From Siphonodentalium dalli (lineage: Eukaryota; Mollusca; Scaphopoda; Gadilida; Siphonodentaliidae), in NCBI GenBank assembly GCA_032622095.1, contig CP136066.1:185044716-185108715 (forward strand): 64,000 bases of DNA, read 5' to 3'. The position numbers were made by a program, and so were the translations under genes. Under the pieces are notes generated by a model. It was not told the origin of the DNA. It saw only the letters and a list, made by a program, of their open reading frames with translations, and did not search any database. Positions 24,532-34,842 of the stretch are shown here, piece after piece; within the stretch, counting starts at the first letter, position 1, and every line of letters begins with the position of its first letter.

Positions 24532-24764
24532 CTATAGATCACTCTGGACGGCGTAGAAACTTGTGTCTCTCTGTGGCCCTTCTGTCGCTATTCCGCTGTT
24601 TGGGATAAACATCCCACAGTCGCCACCTGTGTATGTGATCATGATGCATCCAGTTGTTTTTGTGCAGAGTGCAGCACAGTCCTCCCTGCATGGTGTAATG
24701 TTTTCTGTCTTTGTCAGTCCAGACTCAAGGTCGCTGATTGATGTTGATTCTTCTAACATGATGC
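24532..24764 (-). CDS. gene A exon 4: PAN/Apple-like domain and stop codon
   Basis: The exon follows a good acceptor (pyrimidine-rich, TTATTGCAG before 24764) and ends at TAG (24534-24532). It starts with two bases that complete a codon begun by exon 3 (A + GC, Ser), so the join is in frame. It encodes 76 residues with cysteines in CREDCAALC-TTGC-GDCGMF order, including the core TTGCIMITYTGGDCGMFIPN. The spacing resembles PAN/Apple-type modules, which mediate protein or carbohydrate contacts outside the cell; the assignment is by cysteine pattern and not certain. The matching exon of gene B (57749-57517) is the same length, 233 bases, and closely similar, differing at the first cysteine, which gene B lacks. 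Confidence 0.88.
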
Positions 24765-25189
24765 CTGCAATAACGAAAAGTGGTGATGTGACATTTATAA
24801 AGCGCATACACTATTAGATAAAGCAATTGATTTGGGTATTCTGGAGTGCCAGTAGCCTTCTCGGTACCAAACATAATGGTACTATATGCCTGTATAACCT
24901 GTATAACCAATAGATCATGGGTTCAACAGAGTACCAATTCGTTGGCTCCAACCTGATTGGATGAGACGATCACGAGTGTCGATTGGGTGGACATGATTAA
25001 ATTGAAGTGAATAAATGGCCGCGCCTAGTCTCGTCGTCATCTATCGTTTTACAGTACCTTGTAACAACGGCAAAACACGACATAACACACTACTTGCATC
25101 TTTACTTGAAGCCAAATTCGGCCCGACCTGCAGGTACACGTTTAGTGTGGTCTAGACGGCTACACAACCCGGTTGCCAAACAACCGAAC

Positions 25190-25704
25190 CAGGGTTCGCG
25201 CTGCCACTTGCCAAATTTGCCAACGGCAAAACAAATTCACATTTGGCAAAAAATATTTTCATTTGGCAAACGTTTTAGCAAGTCACTTTTTAATTCGTCA
25301 AAAATGTTGAAAAATATTGGTCAATCAATACCATATGAGGAAACTCTCACAATATAATTATATTAGTGGTATTTTATAAGGTCGAGGAAAAGTTACCACC
25401 GTTATTAAGATGCAGTTCATCTGATAGCATTAGTATTGATGGGTGAGGGATTACCCGTATTTAGTGTGGTTTTGGTGTTTACATATATAATCCTCTTGGA
25501 ATGTGCCCTTCTGATGACGCAACCCTTCTAATTTCTCGGTGATTGGTCTATTGTTGTATGATAAACCATAATAAAAGACTAACTGCTGCGGGAAATTATA
25601 CTATCAGGGATAGCATTTGGAAAATTATAAAAGAATTTGGCAAAACATATTATCATTTGGCAAATAATTTGGCAAAGGTAAATTTTGGTCCAACGCGGAC
25701 CCTG
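25190..25704 (-). mobile_element. hAT-like MITE, copy 2
   Basis: The element starts CAGGGTTCGCGCTGCCACTT and ends CAACGCGGACCCTG, flanked by AACCGAAC (25182-25189) and AATCGAAC (25705-25712), an 8-bp target duplication with one difference. It lies in opposite orientation to copy 1, inside the last intron of gene A. It has TTTGGCAAA subrepeats and no transposase. Confidence 0.85.
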
Positions 25705-25859
25705 AATCGAACTTCTGAAGGCGTAAAATCATAAATATTTGTTTTATTTTGGCCAGATTTGGCGAAATTGGAGCAAATAGTTACATCTTGTACTATAGAT
25801 GTTCTGGAATAATGTCAACAAAATATTCTTTGTTTATATACCGCCACAACGCGTAAAGA

Positions 25860-26043
25860 GTGTACGATGAGCAAAACACTCAGCACCGTGACGATTTGTT
25901 TTGGAGAGTGATTCACGGTGATCCGTTCAACACCGAAATATTGGCGAGGATTAGCGAGCGCTATATCAAACAACATGGTGTCAGTTTTAACCAAAGCTCA
26001 TAAGTGGGGTCTTCCCGGTGTTGAGTATTTTGCTTATCACACA
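25860..26043. mobile_element. MITE family M1, copy 2
   Basis: The ends GTGTACGATGAGCAAAACACTC and, in complement, GAGTATTTTGCTTATCACAC match those of 8895-9094. The right flank carries sequence related to the 1590-2085 repeat family (TTTGTTTACA, ATGATTGGTATAAAGAACAAA). Confidence 0.75.
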
Positions 26044-26229
26044 CTATTTACGTACTGTACAACATGTTCTGAAAGCAGAAACGTAAATCTGGGTTTTGTT
26101 TACATTTCTAATACAGCGTTCCAACTTCCAACTTGACAATTACACACTACCGGTGTTTACATGTACGCGATATTTATGATTGGTATAAAGAACAAAATAT
26201 GTCTATATTTTAAGTGTTATTGTCCTTAA

Positions 26230-26740
26230 AACCACGTGGCATACACATCATTTTATTTATCGAAATGTCGTTCCAATGTCTACGAGAGCGCTCATATTAG
26301 GTGTTCGCGCCATTCTGTGTCGGTCGAACATCACTTTTGAGATATAAGCGTTAAATCTATGGCATACTGTGGCATATGGCAATGCAGTCTACTGCGCGAG
26401 TACCTGGTTGAATTAAGGGGGGTTTTATGGATCACTTCTGTCCTCAAGCTAGATTATACTTATGCCATTTAATGGCATGTTTCTAATGTGGAGGGTTAGA
26501 TATGCTTGAAACACCACAACTCTTCAATTCACACCAAGTTCTCAGCTGTCGTGTTCGGATATTAGAACCCATAGCCATGATATATGGTTTATTGTGTGTA
26601 TACTAGAAATATAGTTATTTTCAGTACCTTTATATGCCAGTACTGTGTATAACAATGCATATAAATGAATCCATGTCTACATGTATATTGATTCAACGGA
26701 TTCAGTGGTTTTGTCCATCAGTCTATCAAATTTGCGGGGA
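26230..26740. other. no recognised feature (gene A intron)
   Basis: Intronic AT-rich sequence without supported features. Confidence 0.4.
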
Positions 26741-26747
26741 AAACATG

Positions 26748-27053
26748 CACTCTTAGAACAAATGTGTATAAATACTACACAATATGTGTTACATTTGATC
26801 AAAACAAAATTGTGTAGAAATGCCAATAAATTATTGTTTGTTCTGTGGTAGCCATTACGAGTTTTGTGTCTCCAATATAACACATTTCATCTAATAACTA
26901 TGATACACTCACATATTCAATCATATTCAACGTTGATGATATTCCACCGACATATTTAATAATTATATGTCATGTGTCATTTCTACACAATTTTGTTTAA
27001 GATCAATTGTAACACATTTTGTGTAGTATTTATTCACATTTGTTCTAAGAGTG
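26748..27053. mobile_element. fold-back MITE with ~75-bp inverted arms
   Basis: The left end CACTCTTAGAACAAATGTG and right end CACATTTGTTCTAAGAGTG are complementary, and pairing continues inward with TACACAATATGTGTTACA and ACAAAATTGTGTAGAAATG words. Total 306 bp; no frame. Confidence 0.85.
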
Positions 27054-27119
27054 TGGCCACCAGCAGTACAGTGAGTACACCCTGCTAAATTTCAAATTTG
27101 AATCAATGGCACACCCTGC

Positions 27120-27640
27120 AGCCAGCTTTTATTGGAGAACTTTTTCTCATGTGGATATTTGGGTCACCGCTAGATGTGAGCCATATTTTTTTCTCATACT
27201 TTCCTTGTGAAAACATCACTGCCAGCCGTGATCTTGAATTTTACTATTTTTATGGCTAAATAATTTGGTTGATCCTACAGACGACACCCCTTGTCCGATC
27301 GTTATCAGATTCCACAATGATCTTCTGGATAACCAGGGTGAGAGTAATCTAATTTTTTCGAATTTCGTTAAAAAACATGACCACAGGCAGCAATTTGGTA
27401 TCTTACTCTTTTGCATGACTGAATTGTTTAGCAACTGTACAGACATATCCCTCATCTGATAGTCACCAAACTTCATATTGAGCTTCGGGCTGACAACTAG
27501 ATGGGAGCTATCGAATGCTTTGAATTTTTTTGGAAAACATTGTCGCCAGCAGTCATCTTCTATTTTGATTTTTATATACATGTATATCTCTTCATGCGGA
27601 TAGCAAGTATTACGTAGGTACTTCAACTTTCCGCATTCCT
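27120..27640. repeat. three degenerate ~165-bp tandem units
   Basis: Each unit contains a CTAGATGTGAGC/CTAGATGGGAGCTAT-like block, a GAATTTTTTTGGAAAACAT-like block and a CCAGCAGTCATCTT-like block. The 136-codon minus-strand frame across it (27626-27216) is a by-product of the repeat and shows no known motif. Confidence 0.6.
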
Positions 27641-27812
27641 GTCATCATTTGAAATATAAAAATTTACCTGATACATGCACCCTTCAAAATTTGTTTCGTC
27701 GTATCTATTTTAATGACCCGTATGGCAATATTGATATAGATATATTTGTCAAACATTTCTTTGTACAATATACAGGTATTTAGTTTGTAACTAAATCTAG
27801 AAATATATAATA

Positions 27813-28317
27813 GTAGCTGGTGGACCCGACTTCGTCCGGGATGTTCCCCTCTGATTTTCGGAGAATTGCGCGATTTAACCCTGAATTGACCATTTTAAAG
27901 GTGAAGGTCATGTCGGGGTCACGATTTGACCTGTCCAAAACACTCCCCGGACAAAAGTTCCCGACAAAAGTACCCGTCGAAATCCGCCCGGCTTTACCCG
28001 ATTTGACCTTGAATTGACAATTTTGAATATCAAGATCAGGTCGGGGTCATGATTTGACCCATCCGAAACACTCCTGGGACAAAAGTAACGGTAGGTATCA
28101 AATTTCGTTGAAATCCTTCCGTTTTACCAGATTTGACCTTGAATTGATCTTTTTGAATGTCAAAGTCAGGTCGGTATCAAGATGTGTCCGTCCCGTCCAA
28201 AATACTCCCTGGAAATAATTTCCCCTAGGTATCAAATTTCGTCAAATCTGTCCGGCAGTTTTCCCGGCCATAGCTAACAGACAAACAGACAGACAAATGT
28301 CCAAAATATATATTAGA
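27813..28317 (-). mobile_element. non-autonomous Helitron, family 2 copy 1
   Basis: Read on the minus strand it begins TCTAATATATATTTTGG, runs through a short GTCTGTCTGTTTGTCTG stretch, then about four ~100-bp units containing GGTCAAATC and GGTACTTTTGTC. It ends GTCGGGTCCACCAG followed by CTAC, where the Helitron terminus CTAG is mutated in the last base. The plus-strand copy at 61462-61974 has intact ends. Its 5' end abuts the 3' end of another Helitron with no gap. Confidence 0.82.
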
Positions 28318-28705
28318 CTAGCTGATGTACTCGACTTCATTCGGGCTATTTAGGGATTTTTTTGTGATCGCCTCCATCTGGACAGTACCCAGTATATACA
28401 GCGTCTGGCCAAACTATTGTTCAATTGGTCCAGAAACATGCCTATATCAGCACGTTCGAGGACATGGTCTCACGTGAAATAGGACGTGTCCATATTGCTC
28501 CCGGGATCGAAGTAGTCATACACACAATTTTTTAGTCGGATCGGTCAAGGTCCAGAAACATGCCTATGAGCGAGGTCAAGTTGACACGTTAAATACCAAA
28601 TCCGAGTCGGATCGGTCGAGCAGTGTTAGAGTCTATAACACATACGCACATGCATTCATACATACACACATACATACAGACAGGTGTTCCAAAATGTATA
28701 ATCGA
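28318..28705 (-). mobile_element. non-autonomous Helitron, family 3, joined head to tail with family 2
   Basis: Minus-strand ends: TCGATTATACATTTTGGAAC at 28705 and a 3' terminus near AAATAGCCCGAATGAAGTCG, then ...CATCAG-CTAG at 28321-28318. The next base is the first T of the family 2 element. The 3' region has the same AAATCCCTAAATAGCCCG word as the 61.9-kb Helitron, so the families are related. The 5' part contains TGTATGTATGTGTGTATG simple repeats. No protein frame. Confidence 0.78.
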
Positions 28706-28884
28706 TAGCTACAACAATTATATGGTAGATAGTTCACGGGCGACCTGATGCATGCATCTTAGTTTTCTTGTGTGAATATGTGGTGAAATGACTGGGGACC
28801 ATCGGGTTGTAAGTATGGACCACAAATAGATTTATAATAACGCGGTCTGGCTAAGTTGGCCGATCACTCTTCCCGGCACATTGC

Positions 28885-29190
28885 TTACTGTCCTGACACA
28901 GTGCTCACTGTTGTAAGAGAGAGAACTCTTAATTTCTTGACTTTTTAAAATTATATTTGTTTGAAGATTGGTTTATTTTGAATATGCTCAGTAAATAATT
29001 ATTCAGGTATGGCGTGTCTTTCAAAAGAAATCAGAATTAATTTTGTTTAAGTATTGTTTGAAAGATAATTATAGTATAGTTTAGAGTGACCCCTCTTATC
29101 CGAGATGCATGCTGGCTGTGAAAGACCGATCGGTCTATTTTATTTCAGAGATTCAGACACATTTTACTACATGTGCAGGAATCAGGTCAG
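28885..29190 (-). mobile_element. short inverted copy of the 7166-8755 element
   Basis: On the minus strand this copy has the left end GTAAAATGTGTCTGAAT, the middle GGTCTTTCACAGCCAGCATG and the right end CTTACAACAGTGAGCACT of the larger element, but only one internal unit. The copy fixes both ends of the family. Confidence 0.75.
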
Positions 29191-29539
29191 AGAAACCGAG
29201 CTATTATTAGACCTTGAATTTTATATAAAACATGATCGATGTTATATTCTAATACAAGTAATATAATGTGAATCATTTCATATTACACTTTGTAATGGAG
29301 TCCGGGAAACTGATCACATGATCTTGAAGAACATCGGTCGGGGTTTTGTACTTAATCGAGGATTAATACCTCAATTAAACAAATTCTCTGACCTGTGGAA
29401 AAGCATAATATCCCAATTGGGTACCTCACAGTAACAGTACAGGTTCCATAGTCCTCGAAATGGTCACGACAATAAGCAATGGCATGAGAAATGCCGTGGC
29501 AAAATTTGCAATATAACATGCCACATCATTAGATTTGCC

Positions 29540-29815
29540 GTGACTGCGGTTCCTGGACAGTTACTCCATAGTACCTGGACATGTACTCCACATAGTACTT
29601 GGATATTTGGTACTCCAGAGTACCTGGACATGTACTCCAGAGTACATAGACATGTACCACAAATTACCTGGATAGAGTACCTAAATTTTAGGTACTGCAG
29701 AGTACCTAAATTGTAGATACCTTAGAGAACCTAAATTTTAAGTACTACATAGTACCAATAGTTTGGTACTCCGTTTAGTACCTACATAGGTAAGCCAGAG
29801 TACCCATGCTGTAAG
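29540..29815. repeat. degenerate tandem repeat of ACTCCAGAGTACCTGGACATG words
   Basis: Short units of about 20-35 bp, alternating GTACCTGGACATGTACTCC and TACTGCAGAGTACCTAAATT forms, recur about ten times. GTAC palindromes make the array locally self-complementary. Confidence 0.75.
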
Positions 29816-29819
29816 AGTG

Positions 29820-30915
29820 TATATTACACACTCACGTTAACGCACTAATGTCTTTTCATTCACCTTGATACTCACAGATAGTCTATCTATTCCCAGACAT
29901 CTTTTATATAAATTCAGGGGTATACAATAATAGATTTGTATTGAGGATGCCTGACCGGAAAAGTTTCTATCAATTATTACAAATTTTATTTAAAATTTCA
30001 TAGTACGTCCGCATGACATTTTTATGGGCTAATTTTAGAACACGCGCGAAAACGTTCAAAGCATACCAAAGGCGTACTAAGAGCGATAACTCTATCCTGT
30101 TAGCATCAACCGCTGCGAATGTTATTTCAACTTTACATTTACCACGATCTTAGATCGAAATAAACCACTTCGTTACGCCTTTATAGATGAAAAATATACC
30201 AAGTCTTGAGTTTTATCTCCGGGTAATGTATTGACAAAATGGCTATTTGCAGACTTGAAATCGGGTTTTATAACACATATGTTATTGTTGTTGTAGTTGT
30301 GGTCGGAAGCGATATCTTTAAAAACATATAACATGCACATCTTGTATTTTACCAGACGTTAACCCTTTCTATACTCATTCATTGTGCTTGGACAAATTCG
30401 CCATCTTGATGAAGTGGATGTCCGCCCTGTCATATTTCGACTAAGAACAACTTAGCAAATTAGGTGAGGTTCCACCCAAGATTACATGAACAGTTATAAT
30501 TAATCATTTCGATCAAAATATACATGTAAGAATCATGAAACTTCTGAAATGAACAAATTAGTCTTGACTAATTCATAATGGCAACGGCTACGGAGTAATC
30601 GCTCTATATGATCTCCAATTGGACTTGAATTTCCCTGCTCTATGCATGTACAATGTAAGTCGGTTCGATTTGAGCCATGTTTTGTGATATATATATATAT
30701 TTTTGCCATTCGCTCGTTTTGTGAAATTATTAATTATTCTGGCATTTATAAAGGAACGAAATAATGATCTTCCAAAGGTATTAATGTTCATTGCATTTGT
30801 CCCCTCTTTGAAACCTTTCATATTCTACATACAATGAAGATAGTGATTTTGTGAAATGTTTGCTTGACTCGATATCCCCAGAGCAATTCTTAATTGAAAA
30901 TGTATTGCAATAACT
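29820..30915. other. no recognised feature (gene A intron)
   Basis: Intronic AT-rich sequence. Several 60-77-codon frames have no motif. No element ends could be defined. Confidence 0.4.
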
Positions 30916-30920
30916 GTGCA

Positions 30921-31318
30921 ATAACTGTGCATGCCTGACATTATAACTGTGCATGCCTGACATTATAACTGTGCATGCCTGACATTATAACTGTGCATGC
31001 CTGACATTATAACTGTGCATGCCTAACATTATAACTGTGCATGCCTGACATTATAACTGTGCATGCCTGACATTATAACTGTGCATGCCTGACATTATAA
31101 CTGTGCATGCTTGACATTATAACTGTGCATGCCTGACATTATAACTGTGCATGCCTGACATTATAACTGTGCATGCCTGACATTATAACTGTGCATGCCT
31201 GACATTATAACTGTGCATGCCTGACATTATAACTGTGCATGCCTGACATTATAACTGTGCATGCCTGACATTATAACTGTGCATGCTTGACATTATAACT
31301 GTGCATGCCTGACATTAT
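30921..31318 (+). repeat. 22-bp minisatellite, 18 copies
   Basis: The unit ATAACTGTGCATGCCTGACA plus TT repeats 18 times almost perfectly; only three units carry a substitution (CCTAAC once, CTTGAC twice). The array lies about 190 bases downstream, in transcript sense, of gene A exon 3. Confidence 0.97.
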
Positions 31319-31502
31319 GTGCAACTGGGGTACTCATGTAATCGCCATTTCTTAATTTCAAACTCGCCGATGACGCCAGCCGAACTTCCAGCTTTGATCA
31401 AATCCATCTACACCAATTAATGTGAACATTTCTCCAGCTTAATAATCCGCACGTGTATGTAGATGTTTTTTGAAAATATGATCTTTATATCTAGATACTC
31501 AC

Positions 31503-31708
31503 TGATTTTTGTTGAACAGACGAAGGTGAAACTCAAAGCAAAGGAACAGCTGACATCAAGCCACATCTTACTCTTGTCCGACATCATACATGGACCATGA
31601 TTATTGGGTTGGTCGGCTGCCCATGGCAACCAGGTCGCCGGCTCTCCATCCTCATGCCACCACTTCCCGCCTGATTTTTCGATGCTGATCCACACATATG
31701 AGTTGTAA
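31503..31708 (-). CDS. gene A exon 3: second half of the C-type lectin domain
   Basis: The exon starts after an acceptor CACAATTACAG, with T completing Ser from exon 2, and ends ACAAAAATCA before donor GTGAGTATC. The 206 bases encode 68 full codons: YNSYVWISIEK (the WIGL-type strand), WWHEDGEP, LPWAADQPNNHGPC with a QPN motif, MWLDVSC and TFVC. The last three cysteines (GPC, VSC, FVC) fit C4, C5 and C6 of a canonical CTLD. QPN is a variant of the EPN/QPD sugar-specificity tripeptide. The usual WND calcium-site motif is WLD, so one ligand (Asn) is missing and calcium-dependent sugar binding may be weak. The gene B exon 62452-62241 has the same boundaries and phases. Confidence 0.93.
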
Positions 31709-31939
31709 CTGTAATTGTGGTTAATCATCGTTACCTGTTCACTCATTAATTCACATATATGTTGCAGTTAGGAGATATTCGTGCCTGTGGTGTGTCTTTA
31801 AATACAAGTAAAATATATATCTTTAATAAATCTGAATTAACACGAGCGCGCCACTTTAACAAACGCATCACTATTGATATAACGGTCATAATTCACAAAC
31901 ACCTGAATCGATTCCTAAAATGCCAACGCCAATCGATCT

Positions 31940-32880
31940 AGTAAATGCTATATGTTACAAATCGGGTATACAATTCCAGGATAAACTATTCGACAATTTT
32001 ATAAAACAGGCAATGAACAAATAATGTATGGAAAGCACCGGCTTGTTGTCCATTCTTTGCTACAGGATAAAACAGGCCATCAACTCAATAATTATCGATA
32101 TATAACCAACATCTAGTACAAAACGTTTACACGTATCGACATACCTAATGTTAATCTACCGAAATAAATCGCATACATGTATATTAATCTCTGTGGTGTA
32201 GTATTCAATACGCCATGCTTCCGGACAGAGGGCTTTTTCGAAGGGGCTCTGACACCAACTTCAACTTCCATGCATATAAATGCAGATGAATGAACAATAA
32301 ATGAACAAATAAAATATATCATATTGTGTATGATGTAAAATGCCAGTGTCAAATATCGTATACAAAATGTAACATGCAGTTTTCAAATCATTATACAATT
32401 CGTCTCTAACATTCGACTTTCCTTTACTGATTAACACAAAAAATACCACAACAACACATAAATATTCAGAAAACAATTCAAAATGGATATTATGCCACAG
32501 GCCTGTTCACAATAATCGTATATATATATGTGACATACGCTAAAACTAAAAAACTCAAGTGTTAAAATACATACACCAACTAAGTGTTACACTTTCCCAA
32601 CCCATAATGTGCAATTCCAATTGTAACACCTTCGCAGAGTTCTGAAATCGGAATACCACCCTTTAAAAGTAGCATTGGCACGACGATGATGAGGGACACT
32701 TGAAATGTTTCAATGACATACAAATTAGTATATGACGTGTCTACATGTATGGCACGCCATTGCATTGGTGCCTCGTTGTGGAATTATCTATGCGAAGTAA
32801 AACTTTGTAGTGTCAGCCATTGTTTAAAGCATTGGTCAGGCCTATACATGTTATGCTTGTTTTATATCTTACACATGCAT
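31940..32880. other. no recognised feature (gene A intron 2)
   Basis: Intronic AT-rich sequence without supported gene or repeat boundary. Confidence 0.4.
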
Positions 32881-32882
32881 GT

Positions 32883-33120
32883 CCTACACGAGTCTTGACT
32901 CTTGATCAGGGTGGAATCACCACCAATATTAATCAACTGATCAATTTGAATCGTGTTTTGTCATTTGCCGTTTAACTTCGGACGACTGCATGAGTGATGA
33001 CTGACGTGGCACTGACAGTTCACACTCCAAAGTTGCAAATGGCAAGACAAGACGCAAATTGATCAATTGATCAATATTGGTGTTGATTCAACCCTGATCA
33101 AGGGTCATGACTCGTGTAGG
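32883..33120. mobile_element. fold-back MITE with ~65-bp arms
   Basis: The left end CCTACACGAGTCTTGACTC and right end GTCATGACTCGTGTAGG are complementary. Pairing continues through TTGATCAGGGT, CACCAATATT and TGATCAATTGATCAATTT words. Length 238 bp. It directly abuts the next MITE. Confidence 0.87.
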
Positions 33121-33123
33121 ATA

Positions 33124-33586
33124 TGTGACCCGCCATATCAAATCCAGTCGTAAGTCGGGATTTTTGTTTACCCTGTGCCAATGCATTCTCTTATATATGC
33201 GAGTCGACCATAGGTCGCCTCGCATATATAAGAGAATGCATTGGCCTACCAAATTTTTATCATTTTTTAAAATAAATGTTTCTTACAATTTTTAGGACAT
33301 AAAATAAAAAAACATTCATTACCCTGCAGGGAGCCCCACACATATATAGAAGCATATAGAAGAGTGTCGTCTGCTCATGTTTGTCTGGGGCTCTGTATGG
33401 GTGAAATTATAAAATTGTTAAAGAATACAAGAAAAAATTATTAAAATTGTAAAAAATTGTTAGGCCAATGCATTCTCTTATATATGCGAGGCGACCTATG
33501 GTCGACTCGCATATATAAGAGAATGCATTGGCACAGGGTAAAAAAAAATCCCCGACTTACGACTGGATTTGACATGGCGGGTCACA
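33124..33586. mobile_element. double-palindrome fold-back MITE, TA target site
   Basis: The ends TGTGACCCGCCATATCAAATC and, in complement, at 33586 form inverted arms of nearly 120 bp, flanked by TA on both sides. Each arm contains a complete inner palindrome (about 33179-33243 and 33465-33530) built on CAATGCATTCTCTTATATATGCGAG. Thus the element can fold as one long hairpin or as two short ones. The inner palindrome recurs at 20.8, 21.0 and 21.6 kb inside elements with different outer ends. Confidence 0.87.
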
Positions 33587-33866
33587 TATGTGGAAGAGAA
33601 TAAACATACGTTGCTAACATGTAATCCAGTAGTTTAGTGCTCGATACCTGTGTGGCTTTGGACATATTCAACAGTGACATTTTAAAGTTGTTACGCCAAC
33701 ACCTTTAAGTGCTTAGCCCAACACCTTCAAGTGGTTACCCAACACTTAATCATGAAAGTGTTACAATTCATTTCTAACACGTATATACAGGCCATGCACA
33801 CGGGTGTAGATATCAAACAATATGTGATCCTCGTCTCAGGAGTTACTCGTGGCTCAATGAAGGTAG

Positions 33867-33950
33867 GATCATATATCAAAATGAGAGGATATGGTGATCC
33901 CATGAGAAAAGGGGATCACCATATCCTCTCATTTTGATATGTGATCCTAA
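33867..33950. repeat. 84-bp perfect-looking hairpin
   Basis: Arms of about 37 bases containing ATCAAAATGAGAGGATATGG and its complement flank a 9-base loop ATGAGAAAA. Mismatches are few. It could be a small fold-back element; a structured RNA is possible but there is no further support. Confidence 0.85.
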
Positions 33951-34396
33951 AATAAGAAAATATTTTTATTAACTAAATAACGGAGATATTTGAAGAAGTT
34001 ATTTTGACGAAATAACGGAAATATTCGAAGAAGTGTTTTAAAGAGTGTGGGTTTCAATCATTGTAACAATTTAACTTTCATTTTATGAACTATATTACAA
34101 AATAAACAAAATTCAAAAGTAGCCAGTTTTGCGACCCCTCCGCAACCTCCTATCTAATTCGTTCTACCTTACAGCTCACTCCTCGCGCTCCTGTTGCATG
34201 GCATGTAGCCATAACATTCCCAAAGGGACCCCCTCCACCTACCCCATATTAACGCTAGTGTGGTTCGACATCTTTACGAGCTCATCGGGCATGATTACGG
34301 TGATCATAGGTGATCAATAACTCTATGAATAAATTAACGGGTGATGGCAAAGAAATTTCGATCTTTTCGAACAAACTGCACAATTCATTCAATTGA

Positions 34397-34641
34397 CACG
34401 TGTTTAGTATTCACTTCTACCCACCTGCCTATCAGAGCCCACATCTCCACCCACCTGCCTATCACAGCCCACATCTCATCATGTGTTTAGTATTCACTTC
34501 TACCCACCTGCCTATCAGAGCCCACACCACATCACGTGTTTAGTATTCACTTCTACCCACCTGCCTATCAGAGCCCACACCACATCACGTGTTTAGTATT
34601 CACTTCTACCCACCTGCCTATCACAGCCCACATCTCATCGC
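34397..34641 (-). repeat. 53-bp minisatellite that copies the exon 2 splice donor
   Basis: The block TGATAGGCAG-GTGGGTAGAA and its intronic continuation (GTGAATACTAAACACGTG) occur five times. Donor-like GT starts lie at 34613 (the real exon end), 34560, 34507, 34454 and 34424, i.e. three steps of 53 bp and one of 30. The array therefore spans the last bases of coding exon 2 and the beginning of intron 2. Confidence 0.92.
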
Positions 34642-34842
34642 TGTCAATAGGACCTTGGATTTTCATAATCGAACCTCCATTGTTCTGGCAGATCTCTTGT
34701 GCTCCGGTGTATGCTGTGTCTACATTTCTGAATGCTATCAAACACTCTGATTTTCCGCTTCGACTGGACCATCCCGTCGGGCATAGGTCCAGAACTCCGC
34801 TGAGGTCCTTCATTGTCGTGCGTCGGTTGGCACCACCATGAC
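34614..34842 (-). CDS. gene A exon 2: first half of the C-type lectin domain
   Basis: The acceptor ATATCATCCACAG precedes 34842; the donor GTGGGTAGAAG follows 34614. Two starting bases complete a phase-1 codon (G + GT, Gly) and two ending bases (AG) pair with T of exon 3. The 75 codons include LCPTGWSSRSGKSECLIAF, giving cysteines C1 and C2 of a long-form CTLD, and the alpha-helix region with C3 in YTGAQEICQNNGGSIMKI. The sequence runs directly upstream from position 34842 in frame through STG to a possible ATG at 34894 (MLLWVILCHCLSHISS), which could act as an alternative start with its own signal peptide. The gene B equivalent was not found in this window. Confidence 0.88.

Noticed and set aside
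24563-24817. 84-codon plus-strand frame
   Set aside because: Antisense of the PAN-like exon. The minus strand has the acceptor, cysteine pattern, stop and a paralogue.
27216-27626. 136-codon minus-strand frame as a protein
   Set aside because: It covers degenerate ~165-bp tandem repeats and has no recognisable domain.
33867-33950. microRNA precursor
   Set aside because: The hairpin has the right size, but the surroundings are full of fold-back elements of the same form and there is no evidence of processing.
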